NCBI GenBank assembly: GCA_963709875.1
Contig: CAVPYB010000003.1
Span: 558,001-622,000, forward strand
Source of the DNA: JAQBDA01 sp963709875
GTDB lineage: Bacteria; Chloroflexota; Anaerolineae; Anaerolineales; UBA4823
Reading direction: 5' to 3'
DNA length: 64,000 bases
Part shown: piece by piece, positions 1 through 8,811 of the stretch
Layout of the letters: each line of letters opens with the position of its first letter
How positions within the stretch are numbered: the first letter of the stretch is position 1
Translations under genes and position numbers: made by a program
The notes under the pieces: generated by a model
What the model was told of the DNA's origin: nothing
Database searches by the model: none
Seen by the model: the letters and a program-made list of their open reading frames with translations, nothing else

Positions 1-1534
1 AGGGATATTCCGTCTCGCCAAAGCACATCGACTGCTCGTGACCTTTCCCCAGCAGCACCACTGCATCTCCCTCGCGCGCCAGCCCAACAGCGAACTGGAT
101 TGCTTCCCCCCGGTCGCGAAACTGCCAGAAAGTCGATCCTTCGATACCGCCTTTTGATCGGCATCCGCTGCTCATTTCAGCCAAAATCTCATCCAAAGAC
201 TCCGTCCGGGGATCCTCCGCGGTCAAGATGGTGATATCAGCCAGATCGGCTGATGTTTCAGCCATCATGCGCCTCTTTTCCCGGTCGCGTAAGCCAGCCG
301 ACCCAAAAACCGCGATCACCCTGCCAGGGTTCTCATCTTCAGCCAGCATCTGCCGCAGCGAGAGCAGCGCTTCGCGCAGCGCATTTGGCGTATGAGCGAA
401 ATCCACCATGCAGAGGAAATTCGCCCCCATATCAATCATCTCCATGCGCCCTGGAATAAAGCTTAGATTCTCGATCCCCTGAGCGGCAAATTCCGGCTGG
501 ATACCCAGAGCTGCAACAGTTGTCGCAATCGCGGCCAGACAGTTAGAGACGTTATAGCGGCCTCTCAAGGGCGATCGTACTGGAAATTTGAAATCCGAGC
601 CTGAAGCAGTGAATTCTAATCCTCGGCGAGTGACTGAGATTTCTATCGCTTTGAGATCGGCGTCCTCCTGTGTTCCGTAACTTACTACGTTGATCTCTCC
701 ATGCTTCTGCAGATGCGGCTGCCGGACGTATCCATCCAGATAACTGAACGAGTGATCCTCTCGGTTTAGGACAGCTATACGCAGATCCGAGATTGGCTTC
801 GATCCACCGGAAGCTAATACATCAAACAGGCTTGCTTTCGCAGAACGATATTCCGAGTATGACTTATGATAATCCAAATGTTCGTGGGTAATATTGGTGA
901 CCACACCGACATTGAAATCACATGCAGCGACCCGATGCTGGGCGAGACCGTGTGAAGTAGCCTCAAGGACAACATGGGTCAGCGACTCTGCAACCATCAT
1001 AGAGAGATAATGCTGAATATCAGTTGCCTCGGGGGTCGTTACATGGAAACCTGTATCGATAACCTCTTCGCCGATGATGGCATTGACCGTCGAGATCAAT
1101 CCCGTCCTCAACCCGGCTGCCTGCAATATTCGGAAGATCAGATTAGCTGTGGTTGTTTTCCCATCGGTTCCGGTAACACCGATCACTGTCAGCTGCCTGG
1201 AAGGATGACCATAATACGCGGCAGCAAGATAAGCTAATGCCTGCCGGCTGTTGGTTACCTGGATGTAAGGGATCGACGGTGATCCCCTAGCCCGTTCCCC
1301 TATGATCGCGAGCGCCCCTTTATCAATGGCCTCTGGGATATATGCATGCCCATCCTTTTCTCCACCGGTCAGGGCAAAAAATAGATCGCCGCGTTCAACC
1401 CGCCGCGAATCGAAAGACAGCCCGCTAATTGCTCCGCTGCTGCTCAGGCGCCCTCGAATATCGATAACCAGACCCTCTGGCAGACTGGCGAGAAGATATT
1501 CGAGCTTTACCCTTCGGGAATCTGAGGACTTCAT
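1..1534 (-). CDS. murE: UDP-N-acetylmuramyl-tripeptide synthetase MurE (3' end cut by window)
   Basis: Adds the third stem-peptide residue to UDP-MurNAc-L-Ala-D-Glu in the cytoplasm, using ATP. The reading frame is open from an ATG at 1534 to the window edge, about 511 residues. Visible motifs in order: N-terminal SFDSRRV, the P-loop GVTGTDGKTTT, the substrate loop with TTPE, the TSHGLAQHRV segment, NITHEHLDYH, the lysine of KASLF that is carbamylated in Mur ligases, and VDFAHTP. The position that reads DNPR in meso-diaminopimelate-specific enzymes reads EDPR here, so the third amino acid (DAP, Lys or Orn) cannot be assigned with confidence. It runs in the same direction as the atp/nuo cluster but is separated from it by a strong terminator and a repeat, so it is probably its own transcription unit. 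Confidence 0.93.
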   Translation of the reverse strand, partial: MKSSDSRRVKLEYLLASLPEGLVIDIRGRLSSSGAISGLSFDSRRVERGDLFFALTGGEKDGHAYIPEAIDKGALAIIGERARGSPSIPYIQVTNSRQALAYLAAAYYGHPSRQLTVIGVTGTDGKTTTANLIFRILQAAGLRTGLISTVNAIIGEEVIDTGFHVTTPEATDIQHYLSMMVAESLTHVVLEATSHGLAQHRVAACDFNVGVVTNITHEHLDYHKSYSEYRSAKASLFDVLASGGSKPISDLRIAVLNREDHSFSYLDGYVRQPHLQKHGEINVVSYGTQEDADLKAIEISVTRRGLEFTASGSDFKFPVRSPLRGRYNVSNCLAAIATTVAALGIQPEFAAQGIENLSFIPGRMEMIDMGANFLCMVDFAHTPNALREALLSLRQMLAEDENPGRVIAVFGSAGLRDREKRRMMAETSADLADITILTAEDPRTESLDEILAEMSSGCRSKGGIEGSTFWQFRDRGEAIQFAVGLAREGDAVVLLGKGHEQSMCFGETEYP

Positions 1535-1593
1535 AAAAACATCTACAAATCAGCTGAATCCAACCATAAAACCGGCCCCTAACAAATAGAGAA

Positions 1594-1677
1594 GTTACGC
1601 ACTTGAGGGTGATATTGGCGGTGTGGGCGGGCTACGCCCGCCCGAACACCGCCATCCCCTTCCTACCTGCGTAAGCT
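1594..1677. repeat. MITE-like element, copy 1
   Basis: An 84-bp element with inverted ends: left end GTTACGCACTTG, right end ACCTGCGTAAGCTC, which reads GAGCTTACGCAGGT on the other strand. Inside is a long GC-rich hairpin (about 1617-1653) with arms built on GGCGGTGT and GGGCGGGC. The ends match those at 31187-31275 and 41341-41390. It lies between the atp terminator and murE. No transposase is seen nearby. Confidence 0.6.
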
Positions 1678-1686
1678 CTAAAAACA

Positions 1687-1734
1687 ATTAAACCATACGA
1701 TCTCTGGTAGATACCAGAACTCGTATGGTTTAAT
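1687..1734 (-). terminator. Terminator of the nuo-atp cluster
   Basis: A near-perfect palindrome: 14-bp outer arms (1687-1700 and 1721-1734), a 3-nt mismatch on each side, then 6-bp inner arms (1704-1709 and 1712-1717) around a 2-nt loop. On the minus strand it lies 17 nt after the atpF stop and is followed by TTGTTTTT, so it has both hairpin and U-tract of an intrinsic terminator. Confidence 0.8.
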
Positions 1735-1750
1735 CGATGGTAAGCAGTAT

Positions 1751-2488
1751 TTAGCGTATCGTCTGGCTTAGGTTGTTTAATTGACCGGCGACTGATCCAT
1801 CCAGCACTTTGTCCCCGACGCGCACGACAAGCCCACCGAGGATAGAAGGATCAACACGGAATGTAACCGTTGCCTGACTGCCAGTCTTTGAAAGGATATC
1901 TCGTTTCACAGCCTCCTGCTCATCTGATGTGAGGGGCAGCGCGCTGGTAACTTCTGCCGAAGCACCAGAGAGGCTGGCATCTTCCAGTACGACAACTCTA
2001 CCGGATTTAACTCCCGAGAAGAACTCTTCGATCAGGGTATGCTGGCGTTTATCGTCCAGCGCTTCGCCAATCAGGCGCTGAGTTGCCGCCATAGCTAACG
2101 CAGCGATCTGACCACGCACATCAGATAGGATACGATCCCTTTCTTGTGCTGCTTCGGCAACAGCATCCTCTCGGAGCTTTGTCGCCGCTGCTTCTGCTTG
2201 TGCCATGACATCTCTCGCAGCACCTTCCGCCCTCTCGGTCGCTTCACGTACTTTTTGAGAGGCTTCTGTTTGTGCCTTGGCAACAATCTCCCGCGCATCT
2301 TTTTCAGCGTTGGCGCGCGCCTCTGCTGCTACACGGGCATCCTCAATTCCTTGAGCGATATTCTTCTTGCGGTTTTCCAGCATGTTGATGATCGGTTTGT
2401 ACGCCCAGGCGTACAGCAAAACCAGCACGATGCCAAAGTTGAAAACCTGGAAGAGAAAGAAACCTAAATTTATTCCCAAAGCTGCCAT
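1751..2488 (-). CDS. atpF: F-type ATP synthase subunit b fused to the C-terminal domain of delta
   Basis: Peripheral-stalk protein of the ATP synthase, 245 residues against about 160 for a normal b subunit. Residues 1-30 are the single membrane helix (NLGFFLFQVFNFG), residues about 35-150 form the long charged Ala/Glu/Arg coiled coil of b, ending in the usual b C-terminus (RLIGEALDDKRQ). From about residue 165 the sequence changes to the C-terminal domain of subunit delta: TSALPLTSDEQEAVK, then FRVDPSILGG and VGDKVLDGSV. The six-helix N-terminal domain of delta, which contacts alpha, is not present. It is the last gene of the cluster, 31 bp after atpE; atpA, atpG, atpD and atpC do not follow, so F1 is encoded elsewhere. 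Confidence 0.88.
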   Translation of the reverse strand: MAALGINLGFFLFQVFNFGIVLVLLYAWAYKPIINMLENRKKNIAQGIEDARVAAEARANAEKDAREIVAKAQTEASQKVREATERAEGAARDVMAQAEAAATKLREDAVAEAAQERDRILSDVRGQIAALAMAATQRLIGEALDDKRQHTLIEEFFSGVKSGRVVVLEDASLSGASAEVTSALPLTSDEQEAVKRDILSKTGSQATVTFRVDPSILGGLVVRVGDKVLDGSVAGQLNNLSQTIR

Positions 2489-2519
2489 AAGCAGTTCGCT
2501 CCTTTTCTGTAGGGCTTAT

Positions 2520-2762
2520 TTACGCGGCAAAGATGATAATCAATGCCACAGCCAGGGCATAAATCGCAACTGCTTCGGCGAATGCCATACCCAGGATCAT
2601 GTTTGTTTGGATGATCGGGGCAGCATCAGGATTACGTCCCATCGCCTGGACACCACCTGAGGCAGCAATACCTACACCCACACCGGCACCGATCGCGCCG
2701 ACCATAGCCAGGCCAGCACCTAATAGTTTCAAACCGGCAACAAATGCAACTGGATCATTCAT
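2520..2762 (-). CDS. atpE: F-type ATP synthase subunit c
   Basis: Rotor-ring proteolipid of 80 residues with two membrane helices. TM1 carries the glycine-rich stretch GAGVGVGIAASGG, the polar loop reads RNPD, and TM2 carries the ion-carrying glutamate in GMAFAEAVAIY. The glutamate is followed by Ala, not Ser/Thr, and TM1 lacks the glutamine of sodium rings, so a proton-binding ring is likely (inference). The ATG at 2762 is chosen because GAGGAGACGGG lies just upstream; a longer frame reaching 2840 would overlap atpB and adds sequence unlike any c subunit. 52 bp separate it from atpB. Confidence 0.95.
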   Translation of the reverse strand: MNDPVAFVAGLKLLGAGLAMVGAIGAGVGVGIAASGGVQAMGRNPDAAPIIQTNMILGMAFAEAVAIYALAVALIIIFAA

Positions 2763-2814
2763 TTTTCCCGTCTCCTCTAGAAATTGTAATGATAACGGAA
2801 ACTCAGTTCCGCGA

Positions 2815-3903
2815 TTAATGGTGCTCTTCTGCGTGCTCATCCCCGTGATGGCTCACCAACGCCATGCTGATAAACATGGTTGCGAGCAGGAAGAACACAT
2901 ATGCCTGTATCATGCCAAAGAATATTTCAAAGAAATACAAACCCGGTGGGATGATGATCGGGAGCAGAGAGCCAACGATGGCCAGCAGCAGCGCGCCGGC
3001 GAAGATATTGCCGAACAACCGGAAGCTGAATGAGAGGATCTTGGCAAATTCAAGGATCAATTCAAGGAACCCAACCCCGAAGTCGATGATCCCAAATACT
3101 CCACCACGGATTAGTCGACCAAATTGGAAGAACTTACTAAAGTATCCAGGACCAACTGCCATCACGCCATAGACCTGGGTCATCAGCACTGCAACAACCG
3201 CAAGTGCGAAGGTGAAATTAAGGTCAGTGGCCGACCCACGCAGGAATGGGATGACATGACAATATTCGCATACGTCATGCTCTTCTGCTTCGCCATGTCC
3301 TGCCTCGGTCAATTCTGCATGCTCAGCTTCATCCACAATATAGACTTCAGATTGATCCGGGTCGATTGCATAAACCGGCAGCGCCCCGATTGAAAACAGT
3401 TTGACTGGTGCGTAAGCATAGCTGGTATGATGCGGGGCTTCCAGATAGCCGATGCTCTCGAAACCTGGGACCAGTTTAACCATATTGGCGACGAAGATCA
3501 GCAAGAAAATCGTGGCGACAACGGGAACGATGCGCCAGGCCCATTTTCCTGTCGCTCCCTCGACTGTGTTCCATAGGAACTCAACGATCGCTTCAAATGC
3601 ATTGTACATTCCGCTGGGGATTAAATTACCACTCCGAGCAAACCGGAAAGCCCCGATAGCCAGGAGGATTAGCAGCACATCGGTGATCAAGGTCGCAAGG
3701 ATCGTGTTCGTGACCCATGACCCATACCAGACTGGCTCGGCCGGCAGGACAACTGTTGGGCTGATCGGCTTAAGGATCGAAGGGCCGATGTATGCACAAT
3801 ACACGCCTAGCAGAATGAGAGCCAGCACGATCCAGCGCTTGACCGGAGTACGTTTTTTCGTTTCGACTTCACTCACCTGAATTTTCCTCCTTGTCCGTTT
3901 CAT
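2815..3903 (-). CDS. atpB: F-type ATP synthase subunit a
   Basis: Stator channel subunit, 362 residues. The essential arginine sits in FSFRLFGNIFAG near residue 294, and the preceding conserved region reads PFLRGSATDLN. Between the second and third membrane regions there is an extra acidic loop of roughly 50 residues rich in Glu, Asp and His, containing a CEYC pair; both ends of the protein carry charged tails (basic at the start, HHGDEHAEEHH at the end). The ATG at 3903 makes it overlap the AtpI/Z gene by 35 nt; a start at an internal Val codon shortly downstream is possible. Cotranscribed with the rest of the FO genes. Confidence 0.93.
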   Translation of the reverse strand: MKRTRRKIQVSEVETKKRTPVKRWIVLALILLGVYCAYIGPSILKPISPTVVLPAEPVWYGSWVTNTILATLITDVLLILLAIGAFRFARSGNLIPSGMYNAFEAIVEFLWNTVEGATGKWAWRIVPVVATIFLLIFVANMVKLVPGFESIGYLEAPHHTSYAYAPVKLFSIGALPVYAIDPDQSEVYIVDEAEHAELTEAGHGEAEEHDVCEYCHVIPFLRGSATDLNFTFALAVVAVLMTQVYGVMAVGPGYFSKFFQFGRLIRGGVFGIIDFGVGFLELILEFAKILSFSFRLFGNIFAGALLLAIVGSLLPIIIPPGLYFFEIFFGMIQAYVFFLLATMFISMALVSHHGDEHAEEHH

Positions 3904-4177
3904 CCTGTTCTTTCACAAGTGGAGGCTGCAGATCTTTTGTCGCCCGTTTAGCAACCCAAAATGTCAGTACCAGTGCGAGTGGGGCGGATAGTATTACAAG
4001 ACCAACCGTGAATAAAGGCCTCGTTCCTAAAACTCTATCTAGCCAGATCCCACCGAATACCGCTGCAATCACGATGACCAGTGTGATGCAACCCACCTCT
4101 CCCCCAACTGTGATGGCCTTCGTGTTGAAGGCAGCCATCCAGTTGTACTGCTCTGGCGGGGGGCTTTTTTGGCTCAT
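3869..4177 (-). CDS. AtpI/AtpZ-family small membrane protein
   Basis: 102-residue protein with two membrane helices (about residues 27-48 and 55-75) joined by WLDRVLGTRP, the layout of the AtpI/AtpZ family. In other bacteria these proteins sit at the head of atp operons and help c-ring assembly or magnesium/calcium handling. It occupies that place here, between nuoN and atpB, overlapping atpB. The C-terminal tail is acidic. Family assignment rests on length, topology and position, since sequence conservation in this family is low. Confidence 0.75.
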   Translation of the reverse strand: MSQKSPPPEQYNWMAAFNTKAITVGGEVGCITLVIVIAAVFGGIWLDRVLGTRPLFTVGLVILSAPLALVLTFWVAKRATKDLQPPLVKEQDETDKEENSGE

Positions 4178-4217
4178 GACGCCGCGAATTTTATCACAAA
4201 TTCAAAATCCATCCAAC

Positions 4218-5673
4218 TTAAAACAGTGATGCAGCCGCGGAGTTTGAGATCATGATCCAGGGCGCAAACACTGTTCCGACCAGGATGATCCCCAGACACA
4301 AGAAGATAATGCCTAGGGCATATGGTCGCGTAACCGGCAGAGGTTTCTCCTCATCTTCAGAGCGGAACAGGTACACATGCTTGAGTACTGTAAGGTAGTA
4401 GTAAAGACCGACAATCGAATTAAGTACGCCGATTACAGCCAGCCACACCATATCTGCCTCGACTGCGGCAGCAAATACAGCAAATTTCACAATAAAGCCA
4501 CCAAATGGCGGCATGCCCGCCAGAGACAGGAAAGAAACCAGCATCGCCATGGCTAACCATGGAGAACGACGGCTTAAACCTGCGTATGATGCGATTTCAT
4601 CCGTTCCGGTAATCCGGCCGACAACTGCCACAATCCCAAAAGCAGCCAGATTGGTAACCACATAGACGATCAGGTAAAACACGACGCTGGAAGCGCCCAG
4701 GTAAGAAACTGCCACAAAACCGATCATGGCATACCCGGCATGGGCGATGGAAGAATACGCCAACAGACGTTTGATATTCTTCTGTGCCAGGGCGATCAGG
4801 TTACCGAGGGTCATGGTAGCGACCGCCAAAGCAGCGACCACAGCACCCCAGTATGGTGAATATTCTGGAAAGACCGCCAGGAAGAACCTCAACAGTACTG
4901 CAAAGCCTGCCGCCTTCGAAGCCGTAGACAGGAAGCCTGCGATTGGTGTCGGTGCTCCCTCGTACACATCTGGAGCCCAGAAATGCAGAGGTACGGCGGA
5001 GATCTTAAACCCGAAACCGATCAATACCAGCAGCAGGATGCCCACAAGAGTAGCAGTCCCGAGCACGCCTTGCTGGACCTGGAGAGACAGCTCGTAAAGA
5101 TTTGTTGTCCCGGTGAAACCGTACAGCAGGGTAAAACCATAAAGCATCACAGCGGAGGTCATCGCCCCGAACAACAGGTATTTGAATCCCGATTCGGTTG
5201 ATTTATCATCACGGATCAAAAAGCCAGCCAATATATATAACGGGATCGAGGTTGTTTCGATTGCCAGGTAAAGCATAATCAGGTCCGCCGAAGCCTGCCA
5301 TCAGCATCATGCCCAGGGTGGAAGCGAGCATCAACAGGTAATATTCACCGCGATTCCCCAGCCTCGGTAGATCCATCGAGAATAATGCCGTGATCGCAGC
5401 CGCGAAGAGGAATAGCATCCGGAAGGTGAAGCCCAGCCAGTCCTGCATGAGCATCCCCCCCCACATCAGCTGTGATTCATTCCCGGGCCGCGATAGGATC
5501 AGACCCAAGACCAGTGCCAAACCGAGACCAACAGCAACCACCCACCCTAAATTCCGTCGAAATTTTTCTTTGAGAGCCAGATCGAGGAATAGGACGAAGA
5601 CTGCCAAGAGAACGACCAGGATCTCCGGTAGTATTGCTACAATCATCCAGGGTTCAAATAAGATCTGATCCAC
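4218..5673 (-). CDS. nuoN: NADH-quinone oxidoreductase subunit N (one frameshift)
   Basis: Antiporter-like membrane subunit of complex I, about 485 residues in two frames. The first 125 or so residues run from a GTG at 5673 to about 5290; the rest continues in another frame to 4218. The joint lies in MMLMA-SADLIMLYLAIE and is explained by one extra base at about 5286-5300. The antiporter signature is complete in the second part (GFKISAVPLHFWAPDVYEGAPTP is split here as GFKISAVPLH and FWAPDVYEGAPTP). The GTG start shares its first base with the last base of the nuoM2 stop (TAGTG), which implies translational coupling. All neighbours are intact, so a sequencing error is the simplest reading. 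Confidence 0.88.
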
Positions 5674-7145
5674 TATGCACCTCCCAACAGGCGCAGAATA
5701 TTATCCACACCGGATTCGACCATCCCTACCATGATATCCGGGTAAACACCGATAACGATCAGGATCGCTGATAAGAATACCAAAGCCAGCTTGTCCAGGG
5801 AGGTGACATCTTTGATATGACCTTCCAGCTCCTCCGGCATCTTGGTGAAGAAGACCCGACCGATGATCCGTAATATATACGATGCGGTGATGACGATAGA
5901 TACTGCTGCCAGGATGGCAATCCACGGACTGCGTCCCCAAACTCCCATAAAGATTGGAAACTCAGCGATAAATCCCGAGAATCCGGGCATACCCATTGAG
6001 ACCAATCCCCCGACAATAAACGCCAGGGTAACCAAGGGCATCACTTTGTTCATGCCACCCAGCTTGTTAATCTCGCGTGTGTGTGCCTGGTCGTAGATCA
6101 TCCCGACGACGGCAAAGAATAGTGCCGTCATGACACCATGCGAGAACATCTGCACGCCGGAACCTAACAATCCATCCTGGTTCAGGGTTGCGAAGCCCAT
6201 CATCACCAGTCCCATATGTGAGACCGACGAGAATCCGATAACATACTTGAAATCCGATTGCACCAGGGCGATGTAGGCACCATATACCACATTTATCAAA
6301 GCAAGCAGTATGATCCAGGGCATATGCATCTTTGCGCCTTCTGGCATCAGCATAATGCCCACACGCAGGGCTGCAAATGCACCCAGCTTCATCAAAACAC
6401 CAGCGTGGAACATGGAGACAGCCGTCGGGGCAGCGACGTGCCCATCCGGGCTCCAGTTGTGGAAGGGGAAGATACCTCCCAATATAGCAAAACCGAAGAA
6501 GACGAAGGGGAACCAGAATCGTTGGAACTCAGCAGAAAAGCCAGCCCTTTCCAGCTCAAGCATGTCAAATGTACCCAGACCGGAGACGAAGTACATCGCC
6601 AGCGCTCCGACCAGGGCGATGACCGACCCGATGAACAGGTACAGCGTCAGCTTCATTGCTGCATATTCGCGAGTTTCTTTCCATCCCCAGATCGCGATCA
6701 GCAGGTACATCGGGAACACGGCGATCTCGTAGAAGAAGAACAGCATGAATAAGTCAAGGGCAACGAATACACCAAATACGCCCGTTGCCAGGATGAAGAG
6801 GAAGGCAAAGAACTCACGCGGCCGGTCATCGACACCCCAGGAGATCAGGACGCCGGTGAACATGACCACCCCGGTCAGCAGAACCAGCGGGGCGCTGATG
6901 CCATCCACACCTACATGATAGGAAATACCGAATTGCGGCAGCCAGCTGTATTTTTCGATGAACTGGTACCCGCCTGCCCCAACATCATAGGAGAAATACA
7001 CCCAGACCGACAATGCCATTGCAATGGTTGCGGCGGCGAGGGCGGTAACCCGTGTCTCTGTCTTGCGCTCAGCTGGATAAAGCAGCATGAGCACCCCTGC
7101 AATGATTGGGGTAAAGACGATTACGCTCAGGATTGGAAATTGCAT
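5673..7145 (-). CDS. nuoM: NADH-quinone oxidoreductase subunit M, second copy (M2)
   Basis: 490-residue antiporter-like subunit, clearly NuoM family (YHVGVDGIS, FFYEIAVFPMYLL, FPFHNWSPDGH, SHMGLVMMG, MPGFSGFIAEF). It differs from the copy immediately upstream at 7232-8788. Aligning the two, the TM5 glutamate (E140), the TM8 lysine (K253) and the TM12 glutamate (E395) are kept, but the TM7 lysine of AFAIKVP is Leu222 in FAILGG. That lysine is the central proton-transfer residue in E. coli NuoM. Start chosen for GAGGTGAAG upstream. Placement M-M2-N matches so-called 2M complex I, an enlarged enzyme with an additional pump module. Confidence 0.92.
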   Translation of the reverse strand: MQFPILSVIVFTPIIAGVLMLLYPAERKTETRVTALAAATIAMALSVWVYFSYDVGAGGYQFIEKYSWLPQFGISYHVGVDGISAPLVLLTGVVMFTGVLISWGVDDRPREFFAFLFILATGVFGVFVALDLFMLFFFYEIAVFPMYLLIAIWGWKETREYAAMKLTLYLFIGSVIALVGALAMYFVSGLGTFDMLELERAGFSAEFQRFWFPFVFFGFAILGGIFPFHNWSPDGHVAAPTAVSMFHAGVLMKLGAFAALRVGIMLMPEGAKMHMPWIILLALINVVYGAYIALVQSDFKYVIGFSSVSHMGLVMMGFATLNQDGLLGSGVQMFSHGVMTALFFAVVGMIYDQAHTREINKLGGMNKVMPLVTLAFIVGGLVSMGMPGFSGFIAEFPIFMGVWGRSPWIAILAAVSIVITASYILRIIGRVFFTKMPEELEGHIKDVTSLDKLALVFLSAILIVIGVYPDIMVGMVESGVDNILRLLGGA

Positions 7146-7231
7146 TCTTCACCTCGATAAGCGGTGTTCATTTTTCATATCTCCTCGGATGAAGTTTTTT
7201 GTCAGGCACCGAGCAGAATAGCATTTTATTT

Positions 7232-8788
7232 TTATGCGCCATGGAAGAACATTGCGATGGCGCGATTGATAACATTTAAAATCCATGCCGGCCATATGCC
7301 GATCCATAACATCAGCACCAGCAGAGGGGCGATCACGACGATCTCGCGTGCGTTGATCTCGCTGATATGCCCAGCCCATTTTTCGTTCAGCGGTCCATGC
7401 AGCACCATTTTGATGCCTTTCAGGATATATGCCCCGGTGAACAGCAGACCGATCATTGCCAGGGCTGTGTAAACAGTCAGGATCGGCCACGAGCCTCTCA
7501 CCACCAGGAACTCCGAGATAAATCCATTCAAACCCGGCAATCCAAGCGAAGCCATTGAAGTAAATATGAGGATCCCGCCATAGACCGGGATCAGCGGGAA
7601 TAGACCGCCGTATTCATTCAGGTCGCGGGTGTGGGTGCGCTCATAGATCACGCCAACCAAGAAGAACATACCCGCCGCTGATAGACCATGGTTGAACATC
7701 TGCAGGACTGCCCCCTCCAGGGCGATGGCAGCATTGTCTGTGTTAATGGCGAATGCAGCCGCAGCAATACCCAAAACGACAAAGCCCATGTGGTTTACGG
7801 ATGAGTACGCTACCAGCCGCTTGAAATCATTCTGCCCATAGGAGGCAAAGGCTCCGAAAATAATTGCCATCACGGCCAGGAAACCCAATGCTCCAGCAAA
7901 GGTCTTGGCTTGCTCAGGATAAAGCGGCAGAACCAGTCGCAGGAAACCATACGCCCCGAGCTTCAGCAGCACGCCTGCCAGGATCATCGATCCGGCGGTA
8001 GGGGCCTCGGTATGCGCATCTGGGAGCCAGGTGTGAAACGGCCAGATCGGCACCTTGATCGCAAAGGCTATGGCAAAAGCCCAAAATGCGATTGCTTTCA
8101 CGGTCCCTATCGGAATGCCAAACAGAGGCTGGTTTAGTGCAGGCCAGACTTCATACAGCTGTAGAAGGTCGAATGTTCCCGATACGACACCGATCATCTG
8201 GATTGCCAGCAGCAGTCCCAAAGAGCCTGCCATTGTGAAAACGATGAATTTGAACGAGGCATAGTTGCGCGCAGGCATCTTTCGCCCACCCCACAGCTCG
8301 CGCTCGCCTTTCTCGCTTCCCCACTGGTTGATCAAAAAGTACATCGGTACCAGGCCGATCTCCCAGAAAAGGAAGAAAACCAGCAGGTCTAATGAGAGGA
8401 AAACGCCGAGAAGCCCGGTCTCCAACATTAAGAACAGGATCATATAACTCTTGACCCGGTCGGTAATATTGAAGGAAGCTAATATCGCCAGCGGGGTCAG
8501 CAGCGTAGTCAGCAAGACCATTGTCAGGGAGATGCCGTCCACTCCAACGTGGTATGACGAATTGATCGGAGCATACCAGGTAGCCTGCTCTTCGAACTGG
8601 AACCCTGGCAGATCGGACTGGAAGTTAAACCAAAGGGCAATCGATAGCCCCAATGGGATTATGCTGAGGGCAAATGCCAGCCAGCGGATGAGGCTCACCT
8701 GGTCACGCGGGATCAAAACCAATACCAGCGCACCGATAACCGGTGAAAAAAGGATGAGTGTAAGCAGGTAATTCGAGATAATATCCAT
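7232..8788 (-). CDS. nuoM: NADH-quinone oxidoreductase subunit M, first copy
   Basis: 518-residue canonical NuoM, about 14 membrane helices. Proton-path residues are all present: E143 (FFLFWEIGLVPMY), K245 (AFAIKVPIWPFH), K276 (AGVLLKLGAYG) and the TM12 glutamate in LPGLNGFISEF. It begins 23 bp after nuoL and is followed by an 86-bp gap and then nuoM2, with which it shares the same fold but only moderate identity, so the pair is not a recent duplication. Confidence 0.95.
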   Translation of the reverse strand: MDIISNYLLTLILFSPVIGALVLVLIPRDQVSLIRWLAFALSIIPLGLSIALWFNFQSDLPGFQFEEQATWYAPINSSYHVGVDGISLTMVLLTTLLTPLAILASFNITDRVKSYMILFLMLETGLLGVFLSLDLLVFFLFWEIGLVPMYFLINQWGSEKGERELWGGRKMPARNYASFKFIVFTMAGSLGLLLAIQMIGVVSGTFDLLQLYEVWPALNQPLFGIPIGTVKAIAFWAFAIAFAIKVPIWPFHTWLPDAHTEAPTAGSMILAGVLLKLGAYGFLRLVLPLYPEQAKTFAGALGFLAVMAIIFGAFASYGQNDFKRLVAYSSVNHMGFVVLGIAAAAFAINTDNAAIALEGAVLQMFNHGLSAAGMFFLVGVIYERTHTRDLNEYGGLFPLIPVYGGILIFTSMASLGLPGLNGFISEFLVVRGSWPILTVYTALAMIGLLFTGAYILKGIKMVLHGPLNEKWAGHISEINAREIVVIAPLLVLMLWIGIWPAWILNVINRAIAMFFHGA

Positions 8789-8811
8789 AGTTATTTCCTC
8801 ATCGATTCGGC

